A DNA stretch of 34,144 nt, from the NCBI GenBank assembly GCA_041730495.1, contig JBGSBR010000010.1, positions 1-34,144 of the forward strand. The letters run 5' to 3'. The notes under the pieces are model-generated. The model did no database searches. It was given only the letters and a program-made list of their open reading frames with translations, and had not been told where the DNA came from. Below are positions 23,327-31,934 of this stretch, in pieces. Both the position numbers and the translations under genes were made by a program. How positions within the stretch are numbered: position 1 is the first letter of the stretch; the number at the start of each line of letters is the position of its first letter. The DNA comes from JBGSBR01 sp041730495 (GTDB taxonomy: Bacteria > Patescibacteriota > Microgenomatia > UBA1406 > GWC2-37-13).

Positions 23327-24523
23327 TTATTCTATCGTTCTTCCTTCTTGAGCGGTAGTCGAAAGATACGGAAGTAGTGCGGTGTACATATCTGGAGCTT
23401 GTACGATATAAACACTTGGTCGTTGTAGCTCAGATCTACGTCGTTTGAAATCTTCAATTGGTGCAAACGAGATTAAGTTTCCTTTTACCTTCAACTCTGT
23501 CGCTCCTGGATTGGCAGAGGTACGATCAGATGCAGTGTCGATCTCACTAGCAATCAAGATTGCGTTTACTGCAGATACTGTTGAGTTGATATTGATATTT
23601 CCGGTGGACATGATGGCAATATTTTTAGCAGGAGATCCAGTATTAAAGTTGCTTGTAATACTGACATCACCTTGGACGACTAAAACAAAGTTATTTTTGG
23701 TACCGAGATTGACTGTATTGTCGAGCGTTAGATTTCCAGGCAGAATATTGATTGTGTCAGACTGAGCGTCAGCGATACTAGCGATGGTGGTAAATCCTTT
23801 GCGAGCTTTGACATAACTTATGTAGTCATTGATTGAACCACCGTATGATAGCTCACGAGTATACGAAGTTGTACGCCAGTTATAGCGTGATACTTTGGTC
23901 GCAGCACCGATATCGATAGTACTATCTTGAGTCGTTACCACACCTGCCTCAGATATTGGTGTACCAGAAGTTTGTCCCATGAGGAAAAATTGTTGTAATT
24001 CGTTGCCTTCATCGGTGTCAGTGTTACTAAATTTACTTGGGATAGCCGGTACGAGATTGCTCATGGTTCCCGCTTTATGAAATGAGGCCGCTTTGATACG
24101 ATACCAAGGTTGTAAGAATGTCGCTTGGATCGTACCAGCACGTGTGTTACCGGCAGCATCACGAGTACGGACTGCGGCGGGTCCTGTGGGTATACTAATC
24201 AGACATGTTTGGGTGACCTGTGCTTGAGGAGCGCCAAGGGTGATAGTCGGACCGACTGCACAGTTGATCCCGAGTGGAGCATACGCTTTGACACCAGAGT
24301 CATTTGTAGTGTTGTCATTGTAATGCACGTTTACTCGTACTTGTGAGCCTGAGCAAACCTGGCCAGTGACAAGCGGTATAGTTGGACTAGCACCACCGGG
24401 TAGACAATAACTTGTCACTCCCACGACAGGAAGTGTCAGATCGGCTTTCCAATCAGTAGCCATAGCTGCTCGCATCTGCAGTACTAAAAACAACAGTATT
24501 CCAATTCCAATATATTTCCACAT
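23327..24523 (-). CDS. Secreted beta-rich surface protein, CPR-type
   Basis: The protein has 398 residues with a signal peptide (about 1-22, ending AMA). An N-terminal Ig-like region follows, with Cys pairs and charged loops. The C-terminal part (about 255-345) alternates short hydrophobic and Asn/Thr steps (LTLDNTVNLGTKNNFVLVVQG, DVSITSNFN, ININSTVSAVNAILIASE), as in parallel beta-solenoids. The end, KVKGNLISFAPIEDFKRRR...VYIVQAPDMYTALLPYL, resembles the tail of large secreted proteins I associate with CPR genomes; no function is established. It sits 3 bp after the Cys-rich gene and 4 bp before the ligase-like gene. It may be a structural surface protein. Confidence 0.75.
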   Translation of the reverse strand: MWKYIGIGILLFLVLQMRAAMATDWKADLTLPVVGVTSYCLPGGASPTIPLVTGQVCSGSQVRVNVHYNDNTTNDSGVKAYAPLGINCAVGPTITLGAPQAQVTQTCLISIPTGPAAVRTRDAAGNTRAGTIQATFLQPWYRIKAASFHKAGTMSNLVPAIPSKFSNTDTDEGNELQQFFLMGQTSGTPISEAGVVTTQDSTIDIGAATKVSRYNWRTTSYTRELSYGGSINDYISYVKARKGFTTIASIADAQSDTINILPGNLTLDNTVNLGTKNNFVLVVQGDVSITSNFNTGSPAKNIAIMSTGNININSTVSAVNAILIASEIDTASDRTSANPGATELKVKGNLISFAPIEDFKRRRSELQRPSVYIVQAPDMYTALLPYLSTTAQEGRTIE

Positions 24524-24526
24524 AAT

Positions 24527-26521
24527 TTAGTTACAAATACTCGTATAATCTCGTTCTGGTGCACTGCCGACAGTGCTTGTGCGGATGTGCCCGATTGCTT
24601 TCCAGTTTTGGTTTCCTCTGACCGCAGAGCCTGCACCTGGGTATAGGTCTAAGGCTGAGGTAAATCTCCAGGTGGTTGAATTCAAAGCGGTTGGGTTCAC
24701 CATGCGAGCACTTACGGTGAATGAGGGATTACCAATGAGTGTGTTTGTGGTTGGGGTATACACAGGTGTACTACTAAATCCGTTGAACAGATAGTAGCCT
24801 GGATTGGCAAACTCTCCTGTTGCTCTGTAGACCTTGACCAGCATCACACCTTTGGCAGTTGCGACGTTAGCTTTGAGTGTTGCATATGGTACGTATTTGC
24901 GCCCAGTGTCACCTTTACAGATAGCACCAGTATCAAAAGTACTTGGTACAAATGCCATAGCGACCATACTGACATCATCGAGATCACCTGTTGCAACAGT
25001 GAAATCCTGAGTAAGTTGAAGGCCATTGAAATAGTTGCTTCCACCGTTGGTAGTTTTCAAACCAGACAGCCCGGCAGTTGCAGGTGGGATTGTCGTCACT
25101 GAGCCAGTACCTCCAGAGAAAGCTGGATCTGTCGAAGTCAGTCTCGGGACAAACATCCAGTATAGATCGTTGAAATAGTTTGGTGGACTTGATCCTGGTA
25201 CTGAAGTTGTGGGTATTTGTGCTACACGAGTACCATACTGATATGCATGCTGGACTGCTGATCCGTCTCCTGCGAAAAGAGTACTGTTGTGTGTGGTGCA
25301 GTTCACGCAGAGCGAACTATATTTATCGTATCCGACTGGAGGTGTCACCAGTATTTCATAGGTATTTCCAGTTTTGAGTGTTTGGCCTGAGTTATATGAA
25401 TCGTTATGATTGCTCATGAGAACATCACCTACAGTGAAGCTAACACTGGTTGCACTATTACGATAAACGAGGTTTACATTTCCAGCACCAAGTGCGCCCA
25501 CGCGTCGACCTTGGACGATACCTTTGTGACAAGAGAAATCTCGCAGAGGTGAGGCTAGGCTCCACGCGCCACAGCTACTGATACCATGAACCCAAGCACG
25601 ATAAGTGCTGTTGTTAGGGACAGTTGTAGTATATGTGTTTGTATTATGACTATTTATACATGTATCACCTGCACTTGTTGGGCTACAACTAGTATTAAAA
25701 GAGGTGGGATCTCGATCGATACGGATCGCATATGATGAAGCACCAGTTGAACTATATGACAATGTTGCTTCAGAGTTGCTTGCATTACAGGTCGCGGAGA
25801 TTATGTTTGGTATGCTAGGTGGAGCACAGGCTGGAGTAGGAGAGGGTGTGGGTGTACGCGTTGGTTGAGGGCCACCTCCACACGTGCTTCCACAATCGTC
25901 AATCTGTCCACAACCTGGTACTGTACTGTGCCAGACACCGTCTCTTTCTCTGTTTTGTCCTCCACAGCTTCCACCTGCGGGACAGCTTTCGTTTAGAGCT
26001 TCATAATCGGTGTATGTACCTCCACATTGAGGTGGAGCACCTGTTGGTTCAGGTGGGGGTTCGGGAGTCGGCTCTTCTTCACAACTACCATGTCCACCGT
26101 TGTTGCCACAAGCTTCATTGGCCCACTGATTATATGAGCTGAATGGTCCTGGAGGACAAGACAAGCTATCACCAGAGCCATCACAACATGTCACAGTCCA
26201 GTCAGGATCACATTGAGGAGGGGATGTTGGTTGAGGTCCAGAAGTTGGATTTGGAGGTTGTGGTGTGCTTGTAGGCGGATCACTAGCCCAATTACAATGA
26301 AATCCTACATCTGGACAGCCACCTGGACAAGGAGAATTATTGCATGCATTTGGTGTGTTTCCGCTACAACTTTCATTACTAGTTGGTCCACCACCACACT
26401 CTCGACTTTCAGCATCATAATAAGGACAAACAAGGTTCCCATTACAGACGGCGTTGACCTGTGGAGCAATCAATAAAGTTAGAGCACCAAGGAGAAATAA
26501 TAAAAAAAATTGATATCTCAT
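24527..26521 (-). CDS. Large Cys-rich secreted protein with Pro/Thr linkers
   Basis: The protein has 664 residues. The signal peptide is about 1-24 (LLFLLGALTLLIAPQVNA). The first 230 residues hold roughly two dozen Cys in short Cys-Gly-Pro motifs, broken by Pro/Thr/Glu linkers (EEEPTPEPPPEPTGAPP, TRTPTPSPTP). A fibronectin III-like unit follows (about 236-330), with paired Cys. The remaining 330 residues are a low-Cys, Ser/Thr/Asn-rich region with beta character. There is no C-terminal membrane helix or sorting motif, so it is released or held by partners. Many Cys imply extracytoplasmic disulfides. I recognise no whole-protein family. It lies 6 bp after the upstream gene's stop, in an operon. 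Confidence 0.78.
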   Translation of the reverse strand: MRYQFFLLFLLGALTLLIAPQVNAVCNGNLVCPYYDAESRECGGGPTSNESCSGNTPNACNNSPCPGGCPDVGFHCNWASDPPTSTPQPPNPTSGPQPTSPPQCDPDWTVTCCDGSGDSLSCPPGPFSSYNQWANEACGNNGGHGSCEEEPTPEPPPEPTGAPPQCGGTYTDYEALNESCPAGGSCGGQNRERDGVWHSTVPGCGQIDDCGSTCGGGPQPTRTPTPSPTPACAPPSIPNIISATCNASNSEATLSYSSTGASSYAIRIDRDPTSFNTSCSPTSAGDTCINSHNTNTYTTTVPNNSTYRAWVHGISSCGAWSLASPLRDFSCHKGIVQGRRVGALGAGNVNLVYRNSATSVSFTVGDVLMSNHNDSYNSGQTLKTGNTYEILVTPPVGYDKYSSLCVNCTTHNSTLFAGDGSAVQHAYQYGTRVAQIPTTSVPGSSPPNYFNDLYWMFVPRLTSTDPAFSGGTGSVTTIPPATAGLSGLKTTNGGSNYFNGLQLTQDFTVATGDLDDVSMVAMAFVPSTFDTGAICKGDTGRKYVPYATLKANVATAKGVMLVKVYRATGEFANPGYYLFNGFSSTPVYTPTTNTLIGNPSFTVSARMVNPTALNSTTWRFTSALDLYPGAGSAVRGNQNWKAIGHIRTSTVGSAPERDYTSICN

Positions 26522-26527
26522 ATCAGT

Positions 26528-27052
26528 CTATCTCAAATCGACAAAGTAATTATCAACAGTACTAAAGTAATCAGTAATTTTTCCCCTTTCTTTAGCGTAT
26601 TGGTCAGCGTTTCCGTTTCCTATAGCATCTAGTCCATTGGCAAGACAAGATGCCATGCTTGAGTTAAGTCTTTTTTCAGCTTCATCACCAAATTCTGCTT
26701 TATAACCTTCAATATCAAGATAAATATTAAGAGTAATCCCTTTGTCGTTACTCACTTTACAGCCAAAAATAATTTCACTTTCAATTCCATCCTGATGGAC
26801 TTGAGAAATTTCAAGTTCGTTGGGATTAGGAATTTTGGAAGTAAATTTAATATGAATTTTATTTTGCGGTGAAGGTACGAAAGATGGGATAATACTTTTT
26901 ACAAAAAGTTGAGTTTTATCAGGATTTATTTTCACCTGATCTGTAGATTTAATATTAAGTGGACGTAAATCTTCGTAGATAAAGTATCCTAAGAGGGCGA
27001 CAACAATAACAATAAGTATTATCGTAATAGCAATAAGTACTTTTTGAAGCAT
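26528..27052 (-). CDS. Small membrane-anchored protein, first gene of the surface operon
   Basis: The protein has 174 residues. Residues 5-26 form a strong single membrane helix (VLIAITIILIVIVVALLGYF), with the remaining 145 residues outside. The soluble part has beta-type segments (HIKFTSKIPNPNELEISQV) and two Cys (in GCKVS and SCLANG) that could pair. No family is recognised. It has its own promoter and its stop is 6 bp before the Cys-rich gene. It may be a membrane anchor or assembly factor for the secreted proteins downstream; this is inference. Confidence 0.72.
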   Translation of the reverse strand: MLQKVLIAITIILIVIVVALLGYFIYEDLRPLNIKSTDQVKINPDKTQLFVKSIIPSFVPSPQNKIHIKFTSKIPNPNELEISQVHQDGIESEIIFGCKVSNDKGITLNIYLDIEGYKAEFGDEAEKRLNSSMASCLANGLDAIGNGNADQYAKERGKITDYFSTVDNYFVDLR

Positions 27053-27057
27053 GCACT

Positions 27058-27087
27058 ATTATTGCATATTTTCAAGCTAAATCTCAA
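27058..27087 (-). promoter_or_regulatory. Promoter of the surface-protein operon
   Basis: On the minus strand, TTGAGA (27087-27082), an 18-bp spacer and AATAAT (27063-27058), 5 bp before the ATG at 27052. It fits the near-leaderless pattern and would drive the four genes down to 22147. Confidence 0.5.
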
Positions 27088-27094
27088 GTAGATG

Positions 27095-28372
27095 TTATGG
27101 AGTACTTGAAGGCACTTCAGCAAACACTCTATAATTCGTCGATTCGTATTCATCATTATTAAATGCACCTGTAAATCCTTCGTTTGGCGTCATACCACTT
27201 CTTCCAAATTGTGAATACATTTTTGCAGCAGTAATCCATTGTCTATCAAGTCGGCCTAATTCTCCAGTATCTCCAGCATCATACTCACCATCTGAGCCAC
27301 CTATTAATGCGTGTTTAGCTAACGTATCTGTATTACCGGAACCGATCACTATAACAGGATAGTAACCATCTGTTGGTTGACTGGGGTTTACTGGTAAGAA
27401 TCCCCATGCATATTTTATTGAGCCTTTTCTTGTTTGACCAAATTTATCGTCCTCATCTGGGGTATAGCCCTCTTCACGACCAAAAGGCAAAGGGATCGTA
27501 AGAGCGTTTGTGAATTGCATGGTTGCAGGCTTACCCCAACTATCCTTATTTATTACGCCTGCCCCTACTTTTGAAAAGTCAATTAGGCCAAGGAAAGGAG
27601 TACTTAATGCGGGATTCATTTGAGCATATCCGTCATCTAGCGCCATTGGAATAAAAAAACCGTTAGCGGCAGTTGATTCTAATATAAAGTTTTTGGCAGC
27701 CAAATCTTCATAGCTATATACTTCATTATTAGCAAAAAAAGTTGGATTTCCTTCAATCATATAATCAATTGTTACCCTATGAACTGCTGCCATATTCTCA
27801 GGTGGGATGGTATAGTGTCCCTCGAAACAAAGTTCTGGGCTTATACAACCGACTGAGCCTGGAGGCATATTAAGGAACTCAGCTGATGGAGTAAATCCTT
27901 CAGGAGTTGCAATTGCATCGATAGTAGCTTGAGCCTCAGCTGTAGCTTGTACAGCAGTTGCTGTAACATCTGCTTCAGTTAAAGTTGGGGTTGCTGTAGG
28001 TTCTGGAGTATTTGTCGTTGTTGGTTCTGCGGTTGGTGTACGAGTTGGTCTTGGTGGTCTGGCTGTGGATGTAGGTAACGGTTCAGATGTATATGTGGGT
28101 ACAATAGTGCGTGTTGGTTCGACTAATCCACCTTGAGGATCTGTAGGACTAAGTCTAGCTAAAGCCTCAGCAATTGGTGGATACTGTGAACCTGCATATG
28201 TAGCCAAAATACCAAATGTCAGGATACCAATTTGAGCTGCTTTTTGGGCTAATGTAGGACCTTTTCGTTCAGCTTGTGGTTGTACAGGCTCGAACTGCGC
28301 CGTTTGATTTACAGGTAAAATTTCAGCTTTGGTATCTGGTTGTATATCATGTCTACCTAAATTGCCTTCCAT
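27095..28372 (-). CDS. Type II membrane protein with Pro/Thr linker and unknown C-terminal domain
   Basis: The protein has 425 residues when started at ATG 28372. A longer in-frame start at 28438 overlaps the promoter and an AT-rich leader, so it is less likely. The cytoplasmic head is about 43 residues, and a membrane helix spans about 44-62. A Pro/Thr/Glu linker follows (about 85-132) with TPT and PTRT repeats, then a short helix rich in Ala. The last 250 residues form a soluble domain with two Cys (GCISPELCFEG near 176-186) and conserved-looking aromatic blocks. I recognise no family. It is next to, and in line with, the four-gene surface operon, 42 bp upstream of its start. Confidence 0.72.
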   Translation of the reverse strand: MEGNLGRHDIQPDTKAEILPVNQTAQFEPVQPQAERKGPTLAQKAAQIGILTFGILATYAGSQYPPIAEALARLSPTDPQGGLVEPTRTIVPTYTSEPLPTSTARPPRPTRTPTAEPTTTNTPEPTATPTLTEADVTATAVQATAEAQATIDAIATPEGFTPSAEFLNMPPGSVGCISPELCFEGHYTIPPENMAAVHRVTIDYMIEGNPTFFANNEVYSYEDLAAKNFILESTAANGFFIPMALDDGYAQMNPALSTPFLGLIDFSKVGAGVINKDSWGKPATMQFTNALTIPLPFGREEGYTPDEDDKFGQTRKGSIKYAWGFLPVNPSQPTDGYYPVIVIGSGNTDTLAKHALIGGSDGEYDAGDTGELGRLDRQWITAAKMYSQFGRSGMTPNEGFTGAFNNDEYESTNYRVFAEVPSSTP

Positions 28373-28411
28373 ATGTATATTAAATGTGGTTTTATAATTA
28401 AACCTATAATA

Positions 28412-28438
28412 ATTATAGCACATGTGTATAGTTGTCAA
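28412..28438 (-). promoter_or_regulatory. Candidate promoter of the 27095-28372 gene
   Basis: On the minus strand a consensus TTGACA (28438-28433) is followed by TATAAT (28417-28412) at a short 15-bp spacing, or by TAATTA at 17 bp. Transcription would start near 28405, supporting the ATG at 28372. Confidence 0.45.
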
Positions 28439-28548
28439 CTGTGTTTTTACACATCAAATACATATCGCATATTTGAGGTCAGATCATACTTGGTATGACA
28501 AATTTAGTGATAGATTTACTCAATATAGCTAAATACTACAAGTTATAT

Positions 28549-28576
28549 TTGTTCAAAAAAGATTTTGTGATAGAAT
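28549..28576 (+). promoter_or_regulatory. nfeD promoter
   Basis: TTGTTC at 28549-28554, a 16-bp spacer and TAGAAT at 28571-28576, 7 bp before the ATG at 28584. A leaderless mRNA is predicted. Confidence 0.5.
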
Positions 28577-28583
28577 ACCTACT

Positions 28584-29024
28584 ATGAAGATATTTACTGA
28601 CTACAACCTGCTTTTTGTCATCATAGGTTTCGCTATGATCGCACTCGAGGTCATGCTCGGCGCGGTCACCGGCTTTGAATTATTTGTTATTGGAACAGTC
28701 TTCATAATCGGTGGAGCTGTCGGATATTATGTAGGTTCTTTTACCGCCACACTGGTGATAAGTATCGGTTTAAGTCTGTTATATGTATTAATAGGACGCA
28801 AGTCACTGCGTAAATCACTGAGTATCTCGACACATAAAACCAATGTTGAGTCGATTATTGGTCGCCAAGCTGAGGTGATTAAGCTCATCACGCCTCATAA
28901 ACCAGGGACGATCACGATCGACGGTGAGAAGTGGAGAGCAGAATCTGAAGAAAAGATCGAGGTTGGAACGATAGTTACTATCGAATCTGTCAGTGGAGTA
29001 ACAGTTTTCGTGGATATTGCATAA
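28584..29024 (+). CDS. nfeD: NfeD-family membrane protein
   Basis: The protein has 146 residues. Two to three hydrophobic helices span about 8-70. The C-terminal half is an OB-fold (about 88-146) with GRQAEVIKLITPHKPGTITIDGEKWRAES and an ending in VTIESVSGVTVFVD, the NfeDb signature. NfeD proteins work with SPFH/band-7 proteins in membrane microdomains. The partner gene follows 26 bp downstream. There is no N-terminal protease domain, so this is the short form. Confidence 0.92.
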   Translation: MKIFTDYNLLFVIIGFAMIALEVMLGAVTGFELFVIGTVFIIGGAVGYYVGSFTATLVISIGLSLLYVLIGRKSLRKSLSISTHKTNVESIIGRQAEVIKLITPHKPGTITIDGEKWRAESEEKIEVGTIVTIESVSGVTVFVDIA

Positions 29025-29044
29025 ATAAAGTTTTACGTTATTAT
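29017..29044 (+). promoter_or_regulatory. Internal promoter of the SPFH gene
   Basis: TTGCAT (29017-29022), a 16-bp spacer and TATTAT (29039-29044), 6 bp before the ATG at 29051. The -35 box overlaps the end of nfeD. A GGAG immediately before the ATG is too close for a normal Shine-Dalgarno. Confidence 0.5.
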
Positions 29045-29050
29045 TGGAGT

Positions 29051-29908
29051 ATGTTACTCATCCCACTTCTTATATTTGCGCTTATTACTGTTTTCGCATC
29101 CGTGAAAATCGTCTCCCAGTATGAACGTGGTATTATTTTACGCTTAGGCAAGTACAAAAACCTAGCAGATCCAGGACTCAACTTCGTGCTCCCTTATATC
29201 GAAAGCATGATCAAAGTCGATGTCCGTGAAAAAGTAATCAATGTTGAACCACAAAAAGTAATTACAAAAGATAACGTCTCAGTGATCGTTGATGCTGTGA
29301 TCTACTACAAAGTTGTCGATCCTGTGAAAGCAGAGTTTGAGGTCGAAGACTTCGATACAGCTGCCACCACACTTGCACAAACAAATCTTCGTAATATCGT
29401 CGGTGACAAAAGTCTCGATGAGGCGCTCACAGCTCGCGATAGTATCAATGCTAGTCTGCGTGAAGTGCTGGATGAAGCGACCAATGGCTGGGGTGTGAAA
29501 GTAACTAGAGTCGAGCTACAGAAAATCGATCCTCCTCCAGAAATCACAGATGCCATGAGTCTTCAGATGCGTGCTGAGCGTGAAAAACGAGCTGCAATCT
29601 TGCAATCAGAAGGTGTTCGTCAAAGTGATATTCTCGAGGCAGAAGGTGCAAAATCAGCAGAGATCCTCAAAGCAGAGGGTGATGCACAAGCGAAACTACT
29701 CAGAGCCAAGGCAGAAGCCGAGGCAATCGAGGTCGTGGCTGTCGCAGCAAATAAGCATTTCGATGTCAAAGCACAAGCTTGGCGTCGCATGGAGGTCACA
29801 GCTAAAGTACTTGAGCACAACACAAAATATGTCATCCCAACATCAAGTGAGGTCGTAAACGTCCTCAATCTCGAAGGTGACGGTAAGATCACTCCGATCA
29901 AGAAGTAA
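29051..29908 (+). CDS. SPFH/band-7 (slipin/QmcA-like) membrane protein
   Basis: The protein has 285 residues. It begins with a short N-terminal membrane helix (about 1-19), then the SPFH domain (about 22-180, with QYERGIILRLGKY, PGLNFVLPYIE, and RVELQKIDPP). A long Ala/Glu/Lys coiled coil follows (about 185-240, EAEGAKSAEILKAEGDAQAK). Slipins form ring-like oligomers on the membrane and pair with NfeD. Its last 11 bp overlap the end of the convergent nucleosidase gene. Confidence 0.94.
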   Translation: MLLIPLLIFALITVFASVKIVSQYERGIILRLGKYKNLADPGLNFVLPYIESMIKVDVREKVINVEPQKVITKDNVSVIVDAVIYYKVVDPVKAEFEVEDFDTAATTLAQTNLRNIVGDKSLDEALTARDSINASLREVLDEATNGWGVKVTRVELQKIDPPPEITDAMSLQMRAEREKRAAILQSEGVRQSDILEAEGAKSAEILKAEGDAQAKLLRAKAEAEAIEVVAVAANKHFDVKAQAWRRMEVTAKVLEHNTKYVIPTSSEVVNVLNLEGDGKITPIKK

Positions 29909-30689
29909 AGCTGTCTACGTAAGCCTTAATAGCAGGCACTATTTTATCTTTAAACATATCTGCAATAGCTTCAGGATCATATGGCTCGTCATACCAATCA
30001 CTGTTTGAGATAGCATAAAATCCACTAAAAGGTTTCTTAAGCACATGACAAACATGTGCGATGGCATATGACTCCATATCTGCTCCCCATCTGAGATGAG
30101 TATTTTTATCTGCTAGATAGACTTTGGCTACATGAGTCATATAATCACGGTCAAAAAACCACATATTTCCACCACCAATATATGCTGTTTGGTATGAAAT
30201 ATTATTTTCACCATATATTCTTTCAATATGGTTGTTAGTTTTATCATCTGGTTTGAAAAAGTAAGGAATATCACCTAAGTTAGAGCTATTTACTTGATAT
30301 GGTTTTTCTCCAAAAACAGACTGCCAGGTGGACGCATTTGAAGATGGTGTGTCGTTTTGAACTGTCTTAGTAATCCATGATGAGCTTGGAAAGAAACCAG
30401 TAGGTACAATCACATCACCTTGACGTATATCTGCAGAGTTGCCGCCTACACATCCAATTTTAAGTACGACATCAGGATCAAAGTGTTTGATTGCTTCAGT
30501 TGTAGCTATAGTAGCATTAATATCACCTACAAAGCTGTTTACAATGCCGATCTCAATATGAGGTAACTGAGCTGAATAGAAAGGATACTGATTGAGTAGT
30601 TTTATGGTTTGTTCAGCGTTAAACTCTTTTAAAAGGTAGCGAATCTCAGTTTCCATGGCTCCAACAAAAAGAACTCGGTGTTTAGACAT
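29898..30689 (-). CDS. Nucleoside phosphorylase-superfamily nucleosidase
   Basis: This 263-residue protein has the purine nucleoside phosphorylase/MTAN fold. It starts VLFVGAMETEIRYLL, typical of 5'-methylthioadenosine/S-adenosylhomocysteine nucleosidase. The central block KIGCVGGNSADIRQGDVIVP is followed by GADMESYAIAHV with the substrate-binding Met-Glu pair, and then a SNSDW segment in place of the usual SD. It is longer than typical MTAN, with an insert at about 110-155. The substrate (adenine nucleoside, MTA or other) is not settled. It starts 3 bp after the MFS transporter stop, which points to nucleoside salvage. Confidence 0.85.
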   Translation of the reverse strand: MSKHRVLFVGAMETEIRYLLKEFNAEQTIKLLNQYPFYSAQLPHIEIGIVNSFVGDINATIATTEAIKHFDPDVVLKIGCVGGNSADIRQGDVIVPTGFFPSSSWITKTVQNDTPSSNASTWQSVFGEKPYQVNSSNLGDIPYFFKPDDKTNNHIERIYGENNISYQTAYIGGGNMWFFDRDYMTHVAKVYLADKNTHLRWGADMESYAIAHVCHVLKKPFSGFYAISNSDWYDEPYDPEAIADMFKDKIVPAIKAYVDSFTS

Positions 30690-30691
30690 AA

Positions 30692-31867
30692 TTATTTACG
30701 ATATAACTTCAAACCTAAAGGTAATATAAAGATCAGACTTAATATACCAAGAATACTAAACATGAGTCTCGCTCCTCCAAAGGCAATTATTGGTCCAGAT
30801 ATCATGGTGACAGTGATATAGATCATGCCGATAAACATACTCAGCACAGAGAGGGCAGTGGCTCGGTAGCGGGAATCAAGCTCTTTATTGACGAGGTTTC
30901 CTAGTATGATCCAACGAGCTGTAGATGATAGCATCGCTCCAGCTACGAAAGGAATTGCAATTAGCTGGTTTAGTGCGACACCTGGTAAGAGTGATACTAT
31001 CATTAGAGCAGGGAAAACAATAAATGGTGCTCGACCTGAAGAAAGTTTTGTTTTATCAACAATAAATTTGAGTAAAACAATATTAAAAACTCTTAAACTG
31101 GCTTCGATAATACCGCGCATCTGAGCATCAAATCCGACATCGAGTAAGACATACTGGTTGAAATAAAGGGCACATGACCAGCTGATACCGCCCACAAGGA
31201 TATAAAAAAGTGAAAGTGCTCGCAAACGTGGTAAGAGTATTTCATGTAAACCTTTTTTAAGCTGTTCAATATAGCCTTGCAACGTCACTTGTACGGTATC
31301 AATAAAAGGCTCATACATAAAACATGAAACAAGAGCACCTAAACCAAGCGCTACACTATATAAAACATAAGGAAATGAAGGAGATATTGTATATAAAAAT
31401 CCACCTAAACCTGTACCTACGATAAGTCCAATCTGATATAAAACACCTTGGTTTGCTAGCACTTTTTCAAAACTCTTCTCGATACCGTCTTGTTTGAGTG
31501 AGTCATAAATCCAGGCTTCAACCGATCCAGAGAGAAATGAGTCGCTGAGACCGATTAGCGAGAATAAAACAAGGAAGTGGATAAAGGAATCAGCGACCGA
31601 AAAGAGAACACTACCGATTGCACCAATAGCAAAGCCGATTATAATGACTGTTTTTTTCCCAAATAAGTCTGCTAGTGCTCCTGTTGGCATCTCAGTAAGG
31701 AATTGTATGGCATATTGCCAGCCAATTAAAAAAGATATCTGAGCTGGAGTTAGTATTCTTGAAAGGAACACGATAAATATCGGAATCGTAAAAATGAGAG
31801 CGTGTAAAAACTGGGTGACGTAATACAATTTGATGTTTCGAGGTGAGATCTGTGGTCGTTTGTTCAT
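30692..31867 (-). CDS. MFS transporter, probable nucleoside or small-metabolite carrier
   Basis: The protein has 391 residues and about twelve helices in two six-helix halves. The loop 2-3 motif of the major facilitator superfamily appears as GALADLFGKKTVI (about 59-71). The cargo is unknown; pairing with a nucleosidase gene 3 bp downstream suggests a nucleoside or base. TATACT on the minus strand (31888-31883) lies 15 bp before the start, and the palindrome TAGTGAACACTA (31872-31883) lies between -10 box and start. Confidence 0.88.
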   Translation of the reverse strand: MNKRPQISPRNIKLYYVTQFLHALIFTIPIFIVFLSRILTPAQISFLIGWQYAIQFLTEMPTGALADLFGKKTVIIIGFAIGAIGSVLFSVADSFIHFLVLFSLIGLSDSFLSGSVEAWIYDSLKQDGIEKSFEKVLANQGVLYQIGLIVGTGLGGFLYTISPSFPYVLYSVALGLGALVSCFMYEPFIDTVQVTLQGYIEQLKKGLHEILLPRLRALSLFYILVGGISWSCALYFNQYVLLDVGFDAQMRGIIEASLRVFNIVLLKFIVDKTKLSSGRAPFIVFPALMIVSLLPGVALNQLIAIPFVAGAMLSSTARWIILGNLVNKELDSRYRATALSVLSMFIGMIYITVTMISGPIIAFGGARLMFSILGILSLIFILPLGLKLYRK

Positions 31868-31871
31868 ACTA

Positions 31872-31883
31872 TAGTGAACACTA
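31872..31883. promoter_or_regulatory. Operator-like palindrome before the MFS gene
   Basis: Perfect 12-bp palindrome TAGTGAACACTA between the minus-strand -10 box and the MFS start codon. A repressor bound here would block transcription. Confidence 0.4.
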
Positions 31884-31921
31884 GTATAAACGATCTCTAT
31901 GAGTCAATCGGCCTTTCATGG

Positions 31922-31927
31922 TACAAT
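31922..31927 (+). promoter_or_regulatory. -10 box of smpB
   Basis: TACAAT lies 7 bp before the ATG at 31935, predicting a leaderless smpB mRNA and ruling against the in-frame ATG at 31899. No good -35 box is seen. Confidence 0.5.
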
Positions 31928-31934
31928 CGGGTGT

